DNA of 64,000 bases from Acidobacteriota bacterium (lineage in GTDB: Bacteria; Acidobacteriota; Terriglobia; Terriglobales; SCQP01), in assembly GCA_021818955.1 (NCBI GenBank), contig JAKASR010000002.1, positions 43,659 to 107,658 of the forward strand. Reading direction: 5' to 3'. A program made the translations under genes and the position numbers. Each line of letters begins with the position of its first letter. The stretch's first letter is position 1. Below, piece by piece: positions 27,543 to 37,188 of the stretch. The notes beneath the pieces were generated by a model. The model was not told the DNA's origin and made no database searches. It saw nothing but the letters and a program-made list of their open reading frames with translations.

Positions 27543-28648
27543 TGCCCTCTGCCGGGAAAGGAAGCAAGCTGGACCTTATGACCTCGCCTCCCCTGCTCGC
27601 CTCGCCAGCGCGCGTCAAGCGCAACGGCGCCGCCCGGCTCCGCCCGGCCGCGGCTCCCCCCGCCCCACGCCCGCATACGCCCAATGGCGCGAAAGCCATC
27701 CTGCCCCGCCTTGCCGTCGGCGATTTCCTCGATATTGCCGACCTCCGGCGGGAGGACTTTTTCCGCCTGCTCGACCTCGCCACCACGCTGAAAGCCGGAC
27801 GCGCCCGCTATCGCCGCCTGCTCGAAGGCCGCGGCCTGGCGATGATCTTCGAGAAGCCCTCGCTCCGCACCCGGGTCACCTTCGACGTGGCCATGCAGGA
27901 ATTGGGCGGGTATGCCGTCTTCCTCGATTTCACCGACTCGCCCCTGGGCGAGCGCGAAGACATTGTGGACGTCGCGCGCAATCTCGAACTCTGGCTGCAC
28001 GGCATCGTCGCCCGCACCTTCGAGCACGCTTCCATCCAGTTACTCGCCGATTCCGCCCACATTCCGGTGATCAACGGCCTCAGCGATCTGAGCCATCCCT
28101 GCCAGGCGCTCGCCGACTTTCTCACCTTGCGGGAAACTTTTGGCGATTTCCGCGCCGGCCGCCGCGCTCTCAAACTGGCCTATGTCGGGGACGGCAACAA
28201 TACCTTGCATTCGCTGATGCAAGCGGCCGCGCTCGCCGGCATCGAGATGAGCGTGGCCACCCCCGCCGGTTACGAGCCGCAGCCGGCGATTGTTCAAGCC
28301 TGCCAGGAAGTCGGCCGCACCACCGGCGCGCGGCTTGAACTGCACAATAAAGTCGCGCCCGCGGTGCGCCGCGCCGCCGCCATTTACACCGATACCTGGG
28401 CCAGCATGGGCCAGGAGGCCGAAGCCACCCAGCGCGCGCGCGATTTCGCCGACTTTCAAGTCAACGAAGCGGTGATGGCCAAGGCCGCTGCCGGCGCCCG
28501 TTTTATGCATTGCCTGCCGGCTCACCGCGGCCAGGAAGTCACCAGCGGGGTCATCGATTCGCCGCAATCGCTGGTCTATCGGCAGGCGGAAAACCGCCTG
28601 CACGCCCAAAAAGCCATCCTCGCCGCCCTGCTCGGCGCCGGCGCCTGA
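27542..28648 (+). CDS. argF: Ornithine carbamoyltransferase with N-terminal extension
   Basis: 368 aa; makes citrulline from ornithine and carbamoyl phosphate. Conserved sites are EKPSLRTR (carbamoyl phosphate), the LDFTDSPLGERE loop, NGLSDLSHPCQALAD (H-P-C-Q), YVGDGNNTLHSL, and MHCLPAHRG. The catalytic domain starts near residue 55 (LPRLAVGDFLDIADL). The first 54 residues are Pro/Ala/Arg-rich and not part of the family, and no start nearer the domain is available; the only other ATG is at 27578. Confidence 0.93.
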   Translation: MPSAGKGSKLDLMTSPPLLASPARVKRNGAARLRPAAAPPAPRPHTPNGAKAILPRLAVGDFLDIADLRREDFFRLLDLATTLKAGRARYRRLLEGRGLAMIFEKPSLRTRVTFDVAMQELGGYAVFLDFTDSPLGEREDIVDVARNLELWLHGIVARTFEHASIQLLADSAHIPVINGLSDLSHPCQALADFLTLRETFGDFRAGRRALKLAYVGDGNNTLHSLMQAAALAGIEMSVATPAGYEPQPAIVQACQEVGRTTGARLELHNKVAPAVRRAAAIYTDTWASMGQEAEATQRARDFADFQVNEAVMAKAAAGARFMHCLPAHRGQEVTSGVIDSPQSLVYRQAENRLHAQKAILAALLGAGA

Positions 28649-28677
28649 TTCCAATCTCATTCCCAAAGGACGTTTTC

Positions 28678-29919
<1,242 letters not shown>

Positions 29920-29940
29920 ACCGCGGCTCGGGGAGCCTTC

Positions 29941-31323
29941 ATGGCGGAAAAACTCTGGGGCGGCCGCTTCCAGCGGCCGACGGCGGCGGAACTGGAACGG
30001 ATCTCGGAATCTTTCAGCTTCGACCGCCGGCTCGCCGCCGCCGAGGCGCGCGGCAGCCGGCTGCATGCCCGCATGTTGCGCCAGGCTGGAGTGCTGTCGG
30101 AAGCCGAACTGGCCGCGCTCGAGCGCGGCCTCGACCAGCTCGAAACGGAACTGCAGGCCGAAGGCGGGGCCTCTTCCGCGGGCGCGCCGGAAGACGTCCA
30201 TACCTTCGTCTTTCAGCGTCTGCTCGCCCTGGCCGGCGCGCCCGCGCGCAAGCTGCAAACCGGACGCAGCCGCAACGAGCAGGTCGCGCTCGACTTGCGC
30301 CTCTACCTGCTCAGCCTGCAACCGGAGTTGGAAAGCCGCCTGGCCAACCTGCTTTCCGCGTTAGCCGAATTCGCCGCGGCGCAAGCCGAAGTCGTCATTC
30401 CCGGCTACACTCACGGCCAGCGCGCGCAACCGGTATCGCTCGGTCATCATGCCCTGGCCTACGCGGAAATGCTGCTGCGCGACCGCGAGCGCTTGCGGCA
30501 GTGCTGGCGACGGCTCGCCGTCTCGCCGCTGGGTTCCGGCGCGCTGGCCGGCGCCGCGTTGGCCTATGATCGGGAAGCCGCGGCGAAAGCTTTGGGACTC
30601 GAGCGCGCCAGCCGCAACAGTCTCGATGCCGTCGGCGACCGCGATTTTGTCGCCGAGGCGCACTTCGTCCTGGCCCAGATGGGCATCCACCTGTCGCGTT
30701 GGGCGGAGGATTGGATCCTATATTCCGCCGCCGAGTACGGCTGGCTGATTATGGCGGATGAATATTCCACCGGCAGCAGCCTGATGCCGCAAAAGAAGAA
30801 TCCGGATGCGCTGGAGTTGATTCGCGGGAAATCCGCCCGCCTGGGCGGGAACCTGATGCAGGCTTTGCTGTTGCAAAAGGGATTGCCGCTCGCCTATAAC
30901 CGAGATTTGCAGGAAGACAAGCAGCCACTGTTCGATTCGCTCGACACCGCGCTCGATTGCCTGGCGCTGGCCGCCGGCGTGGTGGCTACGGTGCAGGTGG
31001 ATGCCGCGCGCGCGGCGCAGGCGGCCTCCGATCCCGCTCTGCTTGCGACCGATCTGGCCGACCTGCTGGTCGCGCGCGGGGTGTCGTTTCATCAGGCGCA
31101 CGAGCAGGTTGGCCGCTTGATTGCCGCCGCGCTCGCCGCCACCGCCGATTTTCGCCAATTACCCGAGACCGAACTGCGCCGCCTCTTGCCCCAGCTTCCT
31201 CCGGAAGAAGTGCGCGCGCTCGATGCCGCCCGCTGCCTCGCCCGCCGCAATACGCTGGGCGGCGCCGCCCCCGCTCAAGTGCGGCTCCAGGCCGAACGCC
31301 TGCAGCAGGCGCTGCACGGCTGA
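29941..31323 (+). CDS. argH: Argininosuccinate lyase
   Basis: 460 aa. It cleaves argininosuccinate to arginine and fumarate. It begins EKLWGGRFQRPT, and shows EDVHTFVFQRL, TGRSRNEQVALDLRLYL, the family signature GSSLMPQKKNPDALELIRGK containing the catalytic serine loop, and YTHGQRAQPVSLGHH. A GGGGAG ribosome site precedes the ATG. It ends the arg operon. Confidence 0.96.
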   Translation: MAEKLWGGRFQRPTAAELERISESFSFDRRLAAAEARGSRLHARMLRQAGVLSEAELAALERGLDQLETELQAEGGASSAGAPEDVHTFVFQRLLALAGAPARKLQTGRSRNEQVALDLRLYLLSLQPELESRLANLLSALAEFAAAQAEVVIPGYTHGQRAQPVSLGHHALAYAEMLLRDRERLRQCWRRLAVSPLGSGALAGAALAYDREAAAKALGLERASRNSLDAVGDRDFVAEAHFVLAQMGIHLSRWAEDWILYSAAEYGWLIMADEYSTGSSLMPQKKNPDALELIRGKSARLGGNLMQALLLQKGLPLAYNRDLQEDKQPLFDSLDTALDCLALAAGVVATVQVDAARAAQAASDPALLATDLADLLVARGVSFHQAHEQVGRLIAAALAATADFRQLPETELRRLLPQLPPEEVRALDAARCLARRNTLGGAAPAQVRLQAERLQQALHG

Positions 31324-31394
31324 AACCGCCGGCTTCGACTGACAACTCCAGGGCCCGCCATGCCATCCGAACTGCGAGGGGAAGCCGCGTCTCT

Positions 31395-32009
31395 ATGCCC
31401 AACGTTGATCTGCATGGCTTTCGCGTCGCCGCCCTGGTTTCCGATCGTTTCGAGGAATCCGAATTGGTTGAACCGAAACAGGCGCTGGAAGAAGTCGGCG
31501 CCAAATTGGAAATCCTCTCCTCGAAATCCGAATTGGAGGCGATGCGCCCGGAAGCCACCGTCATCAGCACCGTGGCCCCCGCGCTGGCGCGATCGCCTTT
31601 AAAACAAGAAGCCGGAGGAAAATATCGCCGCGATCATCCGCTCGATCAGGCCCGCGCCGCCGATTATGACGCCCTGCTGCTTCCGGGCGGTATCTGGAAT
31701 AGCGATAGGCTGCGTATCGAGGCCGCCGCTCAGCGCTTTGCCCGCGAAATCGTCCAGGACGAAAAGCCGGTCGCCTTCATTGGCCATGGCGGCTGGCTGC
31801 TCATCTCCAGCGGACTGGTCGCCGGCCGTAAACTGACCAGCCAGCCGGCGATCCAGGCCGATTATCTCAATGCCGGGGCGCAATGGGTGGATGAAGAAGT
31901 CGTGGTTGATCGCCGTTGGATCAGCAGCCGCAAACCCGACGACCTTACTTCTTTTAATTCCGAAATGCTGCGTGTCTTTGCCGAATCCCGCCACGCTCAA
32001 GCCGCCTGA
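31395..32009 (+). CDS. DJ-1/PfpI-family protein lacking the nucleophile cysteine
   Basis: 204 aa from the ATG at 31395. It is a close tandem paralogue of the next gene: MPNVDLHGFRVAALVSDRFEESEL at the start, LLLPGGIWN, then a nucleophile-elbow segment. The elbow reads FIGHGGWLL, so the catalytic cysteine of the family is glycine G130 (codon GGC at 31782-31784, one base from TGC). The neighbouring histidine remains. An 18-residue insertion (about residues 52-73) is absent from the sister gene. It follows argH by about 70 bp. Peptidase, glyoxalase or deglycase chemistry by the usual mechanism is unlikely. Confidence 0.85.
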   Translation: MPNVDLHGFRVAALVSDRFEESELVEPKQALEEVGAKLEILSSKSELEAMRPEATVISTVAPALARSPLKQEAGGKYRRDHPLDQARAADYDALLLPGGIWNSDRLRIEAAAQRFAREIVQDEKPVAFIGHGGWLLISSGLVAGRKLTSQPAIQADYLNAGAQWVDEEVVVDRRWISSRKPDDLTSFNSEMLRVFAESRHAQAA

Positions 32010-32150
32010 GCAGCGCGACTGCTTCTCTACGGCTTGGGGCCGAACGCCTGGAGAAGCTACCCGCATCTAAGATGGCCGCAGCCGCCTGACAACTCCCACG
32101 CTCCCGCTGCCATCCGAACCTCGCATGGAGAAATAGAAAGAGGAGGCCCT

Positions 32151-32711
32151 ATGCCCAAGGTTGATCTGCACGGCTTTCATGTTGCCGCCCTGGTTTCAGA
32201 TCGTTTCGAAGAGGTCGAACTGGTTGGGCCGAAAGAGGCGCTGGAAGAAGCCGGCGCCCAGGTAAAGATCATCGCCTCGATACCCGAAGTGCAGGCGATG
32301 CGCCACTATGAACTGGGCGGAAAATACCATTGCGACCGCACGCTTGATCAGGCCCGCGCCTCCAACTTCGATGCCATGCTGCTTCCCGGCGGCGTCATTA
32401 ACGGCGACAATCTTCGCCTGCAACCCGCGGCCCAGCGCTTTGCCCGCGAAATAGTCGAGGCGAATAAGCCGGTGGCGGTAATTTGCCACGGCGGCTGGCT
32501 GCTCATCTCCAGCGGGCTGGTCGCTGGACGCAAGCTGACCAGTTGGCCCACGCTGCAAGACGATTACCGCAACGCCGGCGCGCGCTGGGTGGACGAGGAA
32601 GTGGTGGTGGACCGCAATTTCGTCAGCAGCCGCAAGCCAGATGATATTCCCGCGTTTAATCGTGAAATGCTGCGCGTGTTTGCCGATTCCCGCCGCGCCC
32701 AGGCCGCCTGA
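32151..32711 (+). CDS. DJ-1/PfpI-family protein (protease/deglycase-like)
   Basis: 186 aa, starting at an ATG with a strong AGAGGAGG ribosome site. It shows the intact PfpI elbow VICHGGWLL with C112 and H113 and an acidic residue in SDRFEEVEL at the position of the family glutamate. PfpI/YhbO-like proteins are stress proteins with protease, glyoxalase or chaperone activity assigned in different species. It is a tandem duplicate of the preceding gene and keeps the active site, so it is likely the working copy. Confidence 0.88.
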   Translation: MPKVDLHGFHVAALVSDRFEEVELVGPKEALEEAGAQVKIIASIPEVQAMRHYELGGKYHCDRTLDQARASNFDAMLLPGGVINGDNLRLQPAAQRFAREIVEANKPVAVICHGGWLLISSGLVAGRKLTSWPTLQDDYRNAGARWVDEEVVVDRNFVSSRKPDDIPAFNREMLRVFADSRRAQAA

Positions 32712-32829
32712 GCGCGCCGGGAAATTTATCCGGAGTGGATAAATTTTCAGCGAAAGAAAAAGAGGAGGCGGACGTATGTTTGCGCTCGGCGTATTGGGAC
32801 AAAACTGAAATACTGCTAAATTCTTGTTC

Positions 32830-34086
32830 ATGCCCGCACTGGACCGCTCGCCGCGCCGCGAATTGTCGCTCGACGAAGCGCGCACCTTGATTCATGCCCG
32901 GCTGCTTGCTCAACTTTCCAGAACGCCTCGAACTGAAAAGCTCGCTTATACCGAAGCCGGCGGACGCGTGCTCGCCCGCCCGCTTTTTGCCGATCGCGAT
33001 CTGCCGCCTTTCTCCCGCTCCACGCGCGATGGCTATGCGCTGCGTTCCGCCGAGCTCGAAACCGCGCTGCGGAATCGCGGTGGCCGCCTACGCCTGGCCG
33101 GCGAAGTTCGTGCCGGCAGCGATCTTGCCACGCTCCCGCCCGAAGCCTGCATGGAAATCATGACCGGCGCGCCGCTGCCCGCGGGTGCCGATGCCGTGGC
33201 GATGCTCGAATCCGCCGCCGTTGAGGGCGAGCACGTCGTCTTTTCCCGCTCCGCCCGTCCCGGCGATAACTTTGTCCCTGCCGGCCAGGAAGCTCGCGCC
33301 GGAACATTGTTGCTTCCCGCCGGCCGCCGCCTGAATGCCGCCGCCGTTAGCCTGCTGGCCCTGACCGGCGGGATCGAGCCTGAAGTTTATGCCCGTCCCC
33401 AAATTGCGGTGCTGCCGAGCGGCGATGAATTGGTGGATCCCGCCCAAACTCCCGCCGGCACGCAAATCCGCAATGCCAACTCCGCCCTGCTTGCCGCCCG
33501 CATCGCCGCCGCCGGCGGCGAGCCGCGGCTTGGGCCCATTGCTCCCGATCGGCCCGCCGCGCTCGAACGGCATATCCTTGAAGGTTTAGAGAATGCCGAC
33601 CTGCTGCTCCTCAGCGGCGGTGCCTCGGTTGGACGCTACGATCTGGGGCGCTTCTTGCTGGAAAAACTGGGCGCGGAATTTTATTTCGAGGCGGTGCGCA
33701 TCCGCCCCGGCCACCCCGCCGTCTTCGGCCGCGCGCGCGATAAATTCTTCTTTAACTTGCCCGGCAATCCGGTCAGCACGCTGGTGACGTTCGAGCTGCT
33801 GGTGCGCCCGGTCGTGGCGGCGCTCGCGGGCGAGCCGCCGGAAATGTGGCTGCGTCCCCTAGCGCTGGCTACGCTCGAGCTGGATTTTTCCGGCCCGGCG
33901 CTGCCGCTGGTCAACTTCGTTCCGGTGCGCATCGTGGAGAACAGCCGTACCCCGCGCGTCGCCCCTATCGCTTACCACGGCTCCGGCGACCTTGCCGCCA
34001 TCGCTCAAGCCGATGGCTTTCTGCAAGTGCCGGAAAACTGTACTCGGATGGCGGCCGGGGAAATCGTCGCGCTGCTTCCGATTTGA
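32830..34086 (+). CDS. moeA: Molybdopterin molybdenumtransferase
   Basis: 418 aa from the ATG at 32830 (a TTG two codons earlier is possible). It inserts molybdate into adenylylated molybdopterin. It shows LPPFSRSTRDGYALR, EIMTGAPLPAGADAV, the MoCF-fold signatures LSGGASVGRYDL and FFNLPGNPVSTLVTFELLVRPV, and a C-terminal beta domain. No other Moco gene or molybdoenzyme is in the window. Confidence 0.93.
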   Translation: MPALDRSPRRELSLDEARTLIHARLLAQLSRTPRTEKLAYTEAGGRVLARPLFADRDLPPFSRSTRDGYALRSAELETALRNRGGRLRLAGEVRAGSDLATLPPEACMEIMTGAPLPAGADAVAMLESAAVEGEHVVFSRSARPGDNFVPAGQEARAGTLLLPAGRRLNAAAVSLLALTGGIEPEVYARPQIAVLPSGDELVDPAQTPAGTQIRNANSALLAARIAAAGGEPRLGPIAPDRPAALERHILEGLENADLLLLSGGASVGRYDLGRFLLEKLGAEFYFEAVRIRPGHPAVFGRARDKFFFNLPGNPVSTLVTFELLVRPVVAALAGEPPEMWLRPLALATLELDFSGPALPLVNFVPVRIVENSRTPRVAPIAYHGSGDLAAIAQADGFLQVPENCTRMAAGEIVALLPI

Positions 34087-34118
34087 TCGCGAACTGATTT
34101 GCTTAAAATCTCACACTG

Positions 34119-34166
34119 TTTAAATATCGAAGTTTAAATAGCAGCGTACCACCCGATATTTAAATA
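34119..34166. promoter_or_regulatory. Inverted repeat and TTTAAATA iterons upstream of quinoprotein gene
   Basis: TTTAAATATCG (34119-34129) and CGATATTTAAA (34154-34164) form an 11-bp perfect inverted repeat with a 24-bp spacer. Counting single motifs, TTTAAATA occurs three times (34119, 34133, 34159). The island is AT-rich and lies 75-120 bp before the gene start, so a regulator site is plausible. Confidence 0.5.
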
Positions 34167-34241
34167 GGTTGCCCATGAAGTACTATGGCTTTTGCGTGGA
34201 ATAACTTCATTTCCCTGTGCCAAGTTTCGGAGGGTGATGCT

Positions 34242-36224
34242 TTGAAATCGAAGCCGCTTTTTTGCTTAGCTGCCTCTGCCGCTATTTTTACATTGTGTAT
34301 TCCCGCAGTTTTCGCGCAATGGCCGACCTATGGCCACGACCCGCAACGCAGCGGCTGGGCGAAAAATAATCATGTCTTGACGCCATCCAGCGTCACGCGC
34401 CTGCGCCTGGTCTGGCGCACTCGCCTGCCCAACCCGCCGCGTTCGCTAAGCGGGTTGATGTCGCCGCTCGTCACGACAATTGAGCGCCAGGGCCGGCGGC
34501 AAACGATGGTCATTGCCTCCGGCAGCTCCAATCGCGTTTTCGCGCTCGATGCCGGCACCGGACGCCTGCTCTGGCAGTCTTATTTGCACGTTACCGCGCC
34601 CATGCCCGGGGCGCCGATGTGGCTCTGCCCCAATAGCGCCAACGACACCCCTGTGCTCGACCCGGCGCGCCAGCGCATGTTTGTCATCGCCGCCGATGGA
34701 CGCCTTTTTACCCTCAGCCTCCTCAATGGCCGCCCGCTGCAGCCGCCGCTCCGATTCGTGCCGCCTTACGCCAAAATGTGGAGCTTGAACTACTCGCAAG
34801 GCTGGCTTTACACCAGCGTTTCGCAGGATTGCAACCAGCACCGTTCCGGCGTTTATGCGATGGATCCCGACCAGCCCGGCCATCCCGTCACCACTTTTTG
34901 GAGTTCCCAAGCCTGCGCCAATGGTTTCTGCGGCGCCGGCATTTGGGGACGCGGCGGCGTCACCATCGGCCGGCATGGCGCCATTTACGCTACCACCGGC
35001 GATGCGCCTTTTAACCCCGCCGGAAATGAATTCGGCGACACTTTTCTGCGGCTCAAGCCCCAGCGGCTTGCTTTGAGCAATTATTTCACTCCCCCCGATT
35101 GGCGCTATATCACCCGCCGCGACCTCGACATCGCCACCACCAGCCCCATGCTCTTTTCCTGGCATGGCATGCAACTGTCGGCCTTTGGCGGCAAACAGGG
35201 CTTGATCGATCTGGTCAACACCGCCGCTCCCGGCGGCCCCGGTCACCATCGCGATCTCTACACTTCACCGGTATATTCGAATGCCATCCAAACTTTTCAG
35301 CAGCGGGGCATTTGGGGCGAGTTGAGTGTCTGGAAAGACGCGCATTCCGGCGCAACCTATATCTATGTGCCGGCTTGGGGACCACTCGCGCCCGCCGCCG
35401 CCGGCTTTCCGCGCAGTTACGGCCAGGCGCCAGACGGCTCGATTCTGGCTTTGCGCGTCGTCGCCAGCGCGCCGGGAAAACCGGTGCTGCAACCCGCCTG
35501 GCGCTCGCGCGACCTGGCCGTACCCGAGCCGGTCGCCGTCGCCGACGGCGTAGTCTTCGCGCTGGCGACCGGAGAAAACACCGAGCAGGTGCACGGCGGC
35601 GATATTCATCGCATCATCGTCCACCGTTCCGCCCGCCCGCACGGTCATGCCACTCTTTACGCGCTCGATGCCCGCAGCGGACGCACGCTCTGGTCAAGCG
35701 GCCACGCCATTCGCGGCTGGATGCATTTCACCGGCTTAGCCATCGCCGGCGACAAGGTTTTTCTCGCCACCCATGCCGGCACGGTGTACGCCTTTGGCCT
35801 GCACTCGCTGCCGCTCAATCCCGCGCGCGCGGCATCGGGCGGCCTGCCGCCCTTGCAGGTTGTGGCTCCGCTGCCCGGCGCCGCGCCCGCCGTTTCCAAG
35901 ACGAAAGCCTCGGCCGCCTACACGCCGGTGCATGCCGCTTCATCCATCTCCGGATCGCCCGCATGCCGCGCGGCGCAGCCCTTATTTCAGGCGGAATGTT
36001 CCATGTGCCATGGCGCCAACGGCAAAGGCTTTTCCAGCATCGGCACGCCCGACTTCACCAGCGCGGCCTGGCAGAAAACTCATACCGATGCCCAACTCAA
36101 AGCCGCCATCACTCATGGCCTGGGCGGCGCCGGACACATGCCCGCCTATGGCCATCAGTTATCCGCAGCGCAAATTGACGCCCTGGCGCGCTGCGTCATT
36201 CGCGGTTTCGGAGCCAAGCCCTAG
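34242..36224 (+). CDS. Secreted PQQ-type beta-propeller protein fused to cytochrome c
   Basis: 660 aa with a TTG start at 34242, preceded 7 nt upstream by a strong GGAGGG site. The signal peptide starts there (LKSKPLFCLAASAAIF to VFAQ). The bulk is a propeller of quinoprotein-like repeats (QWPTYGHDPQRSGWA, FALDAGTGRLLW, ALDARSGRTLW). At the C-terminus a cytochrome c domain has the haem motif CSMCHG and a candidate Met ligand in GHMPAYGHQLS. Periplasmic dehydrogenases passing electrons from PQQ to haem have this design, but the alcohol/glucose dehydrogenase active-site residues were not verified. Confidence 0.85.
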   Translation: MKSKPLFCLAASAAIFTLCIPAVFAQWPTYGHDPQRSGWAKNNHVLTPSSVTRLRLVWRTRLPNPPRSLSGLMSPLVTTIERQGRRQTMVIASGSSNRVFALDAGTGRLLWQSYLHVTAPMPGAPMWLCPNSANDTPVLDPARQRMFVIAADGRLFTLSLLNGRPLQPPLRFVPPYAKMWSLNYSQGWLYTSVSQDCNQHRSGVYAMDPDQPGHPVTTFWSSQACANGFCGAGIWGRGGVTIGRHGAIYATTGDAPFNPAGNEFGDTFLRLKPQRLALSNYFTPPDWRYITRRDLDIATTSPMLFSWHGMQLSAFGGKQGLIDLVNTAAPGGPGHHRDLYTSPVYSNAIQTFQQRGIWGELSVWKDAHSGATYIYVPAWGPLAPAAAGFPRSYGQAPDGSILALRVVASAPGKPVLQPAWRSRDLAVPEPVAVADGVVFALATGENTEQVHGGDIHRIIVHRSARPHGHATLYALDARSGRTLWSSGHAIRGWMHFTGLAIAGDKVFLATHAGTVYAFGLHSLPLNPARAASGGLPPLQVVAPLPGAAPAVSKTKASAAYTPVHAASSISGSPACRAAQPLFQAECSMCHGANGKGFSSIGTPDFTSAAWQKTHTDAQLKAAITHGLGGAGHMPAYGHQLSAAQIDALARCVIRGFGAKP

Positions 36225-36355
36225 CGGGCGCCGGGGTTGTTTCCTCCGCCTGCCACAACCCCACCCTGACCATCCTGGCGTGGCCTTGCGCTCCTGCGAT
36301 CAGGTGCCCGATCAACTGCGCCGCGCCGAGCTGTAAAAGCTTTCTTGTTTTCTTC

Positions 36356-37132
36356 TCAATTCAGGTCGCGCGAGAACATCAGCTTTAGGGTCACCGGATC
36401 ACTGGCGGAATTCAGGCCGAAACCGATGCCGGTTTCGATGTTCACCAGTTGGCTGTTGAAATCGACCACGCCCCAAAGCTGGTGAAACTGCTTCGCGGCC
36501 GGGCGCCATGCGCGCAAGGTGCCGTAATCGTCATATTCTTCCGTCGCCACCGTCCAGCGGGACGAAAAATTGTAGGCGACCCGGCCGCAGGGAGCGAAAT
36601 CCAGCCCGGCCAGTCCATGCAGATAAGAATTATCGAAGATGGGGTTGTAGATCAGATCCCAGCGCCCGAGATGGACTCCGACAATAGGCCGGATCTCCGA
36701 GGTATAACGGCGCGGATCCCACCAGCTGGCGTTATAGCTGAACTCGAAGTTCATGCCGTAAAAAAATTTACGCTGCCGGGCATGCGGGCTGACGAACAGC
36801 AAGCGCAGCTTCGTCCCATTTATCTTCGCCCCGCGATTGGAGACAACACTGAAGATCGGCAGGTAAAGGCCCAGTTCCAGCCAGTCTTTCGCGCCGTACG
36901 CCCATTCCGCGCCGCCGTTCCAGGAATGGTTGGAAACGATCGCCCCGGGAAAGGCGGGCGTCTTCAGTCCGTCGGGGGTGAAATTGTTATGCAGCGTTAG
37001 ATTGACCACGCCTTGGGGCGCGATCGAGGCGTCATAAACCTGAATCTCATCCGTCTGAGCGCGCAGCGCCAGCGGCAATGTCAGCAGCGCCAGGATGGAG
37101 ACGATGCTGGGTACGAGGCGTCGCAGCGGCAT
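36356..37132 (-). CDS. Predicted outer-membrane beta-barrel protein
   Basis: 258 aa from the ATG at 37132, giving a clear signal peptide (PLRRLVPSIVSILALLTLPLAL). The mature part begins DEIQVYDASIAPQGVVNLTLHNNF and has alternating hydrophobic/aromatic strands ending in aromatic/charged residues (LGLYLPIFSVV, MNFEFSYNASWW, TGIGFGLN, LKLMFSRDL). It resembles transporter-like outer-membrane proteins of unknown function common in Acidobacteria and Proteobacteria. Convergent with the quinoprotein gene. Confidence 0.7.
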   Translation of the reverse strand: MPLRRLVPSIVSILALLTLPLALRAQTDEIQVYDASIAPQGVVNLTLHNNFTPDGLKTPAFPGAIVSNHSWNGGAEWAYGAKDWLELGLYLPIFSVVSNRGAKINGTKLRLLFVSPHARQRKFFYGMNFEFSYNASWWDPRRYTSEIRPIVGVHLGRWDLIYNPIFDNSYLHGLAGLDFAPCGRVAYNFSSRWTVATEEYDDYGTLRAWRPAAKQFHQLWGVVDFNSQLVNIETGIGFGLNSASDPVTLKLMFSRDLN

Positions 37133-37188
37133 CGAAACATCATAGCCGCAATCGCCGCTTCGCACGGTGCGCGAAAGGCTGCCGTATG

